From Mycolicibacterium setense (GTDB taxonomy: Bacteria; Actinomycetota; Actinomycetes; Mycobacteriales; Mycobacteriaceae): a stretch of DNA of 64,000 nt. The position numbers and the translations under genes are program-made. Under the pieces are notes generated by a model that worked only from the letters and a program-made list of their open reading frames with translations, was not told the origin of the DNA and ran no database searches. Position 1 is the first letter of the stretch, and each line of letters starts with the position of its first letter. Where the stretch lies: positions 830,024-894,023 of the forward strand of contig NZ_JTJW01000005.1 in the NCBI RefSeq assembly GCF_000805385.1, in the 5' to 3' direction. Shown here piece after piece: positions 63,961 to 64,000 of the stretch.

Positions 63961-64000
63961 CGAAAAAACAAAAGTATGAATTAAATTCACACTAATATAT
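63961..64000. other. AT-rich tail of unknown origin
   Basis: Only 8 of the last 40 bases are G or C (20%), against the mid-60s elsewhere. It interrupts the 13E12 fragment. It may be the end of an AT-rich insertion, a contig end or non-mycobacterial sequence. Nothing else is recognisable. Confidence 0.5.

Overview
The window is chromosomal DNA of a mycobacterium, most likely a rapid-growing, environmental one (Mycolicibacterium type). The lineage is shown by an antigen-85 mycolyltransferase with an intact Ser-Glu-His triad, the FadE24-FadE23 pair, FprA, the prfB - mscS-like - ftsE - ftsX - smpB - ssrA block, an MmpL transporter, the mbtK / mbtNML mycobactin lipidation genes and the pgm - crcB - crcB - DUF190 block. 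GTG and TTG starts, 4-nt ATGA/GTGA overlaps and -10 boxes placed for leaderless transcription are common. A GlcNAc phosphotransferase island and aromatic-catabolism genes argue against a slow-growing obligate pathogen. Family and M. tuberculosis comparisons are from memory; no database search was possible.

Layout. (1) 0-6.4 kb: an operon reading leftward (homogentisate dioxygenase-like, alpha/beta hydrolase, class III CoA-transferase, HMG-CoA lyase-like), a PfpI-family protein and a flavin-dependent monooxygenase-like gene. (2) 6.8-13.2 kb: an antigen 85 gene, a damaged MDR oxidoreductase gene behind fadE24-fadE23, and a divergent HxlR regulator / quinone oxidoreductase pair around a perfect 20-bp palindrome. 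(3) 13.2-21.2 kb: hisN, a small membrane protein, fprA, then prfB, an MscS-like channel, a Thr/Pro-rich membrane protein, ftsEX, smpB and the tmRNA gene, linking translation termination, ribosome rescue and divisome control. (4) 21.2-29.8 kb: envelope and secreted functions: a small secreted protein, a cutinase, an orphan histidine kinase, a YwaF-type membrane protein, MmpL, a 32-residue ORF and a DUF4185 (GH183-type) secreted protein.

(5) 29.8-40.3 kb: accessory catabolism and regulation: Rieske oxygenase plus TetR, amidohydrolase, alpha/beta hydrolase, a second TetR divergent from a metal-dependent hydrolase and a membrane protein, a DUF2993 protein coupled to a secreted chorismate mutase, and two related proteins of unknown function with short DNA tandem repeats. 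(6) 40.3-44.5 kb: GlcNAc PTS permease, IIA, nagB and nagA. (7) 44.6-51.6 kb: a large LAL-type LuxR regulator, two small genes, then mbtK and mbtLMN with iron-box-like sites. (8) 51.7-57.4 kb: a TSUP permease, a three-domain DUF190 protein with two crcB fluoride-channel genes, pgm and an MFS transporter. (9) 57.4-64 kb: tRNA-Ala(GGC) followed by a lower-GC islet with a DUF3297 gene and a second copy of the tRNA T-arm, a DUF6319-like gene, a divergent ferritin-like / YCF48-like pair with paired promoter boxes, a cation/proton antiporter divergent from a TrkA-type protein, and at the right edge the broken C-terminus of a 13E12-type HNH protein running into a 20% G+C tail.

The items most worth follow-up are the ferritin-like / YCF48-like pair, the tRNA-Ala islet, the triple DUF190 protein beside twin crcB genes, the paralogous pair at 39.2-40.3 kb, the 32-residue ORF, and the damaged MDR gene that has both a frameshift and no stop before its terminator.
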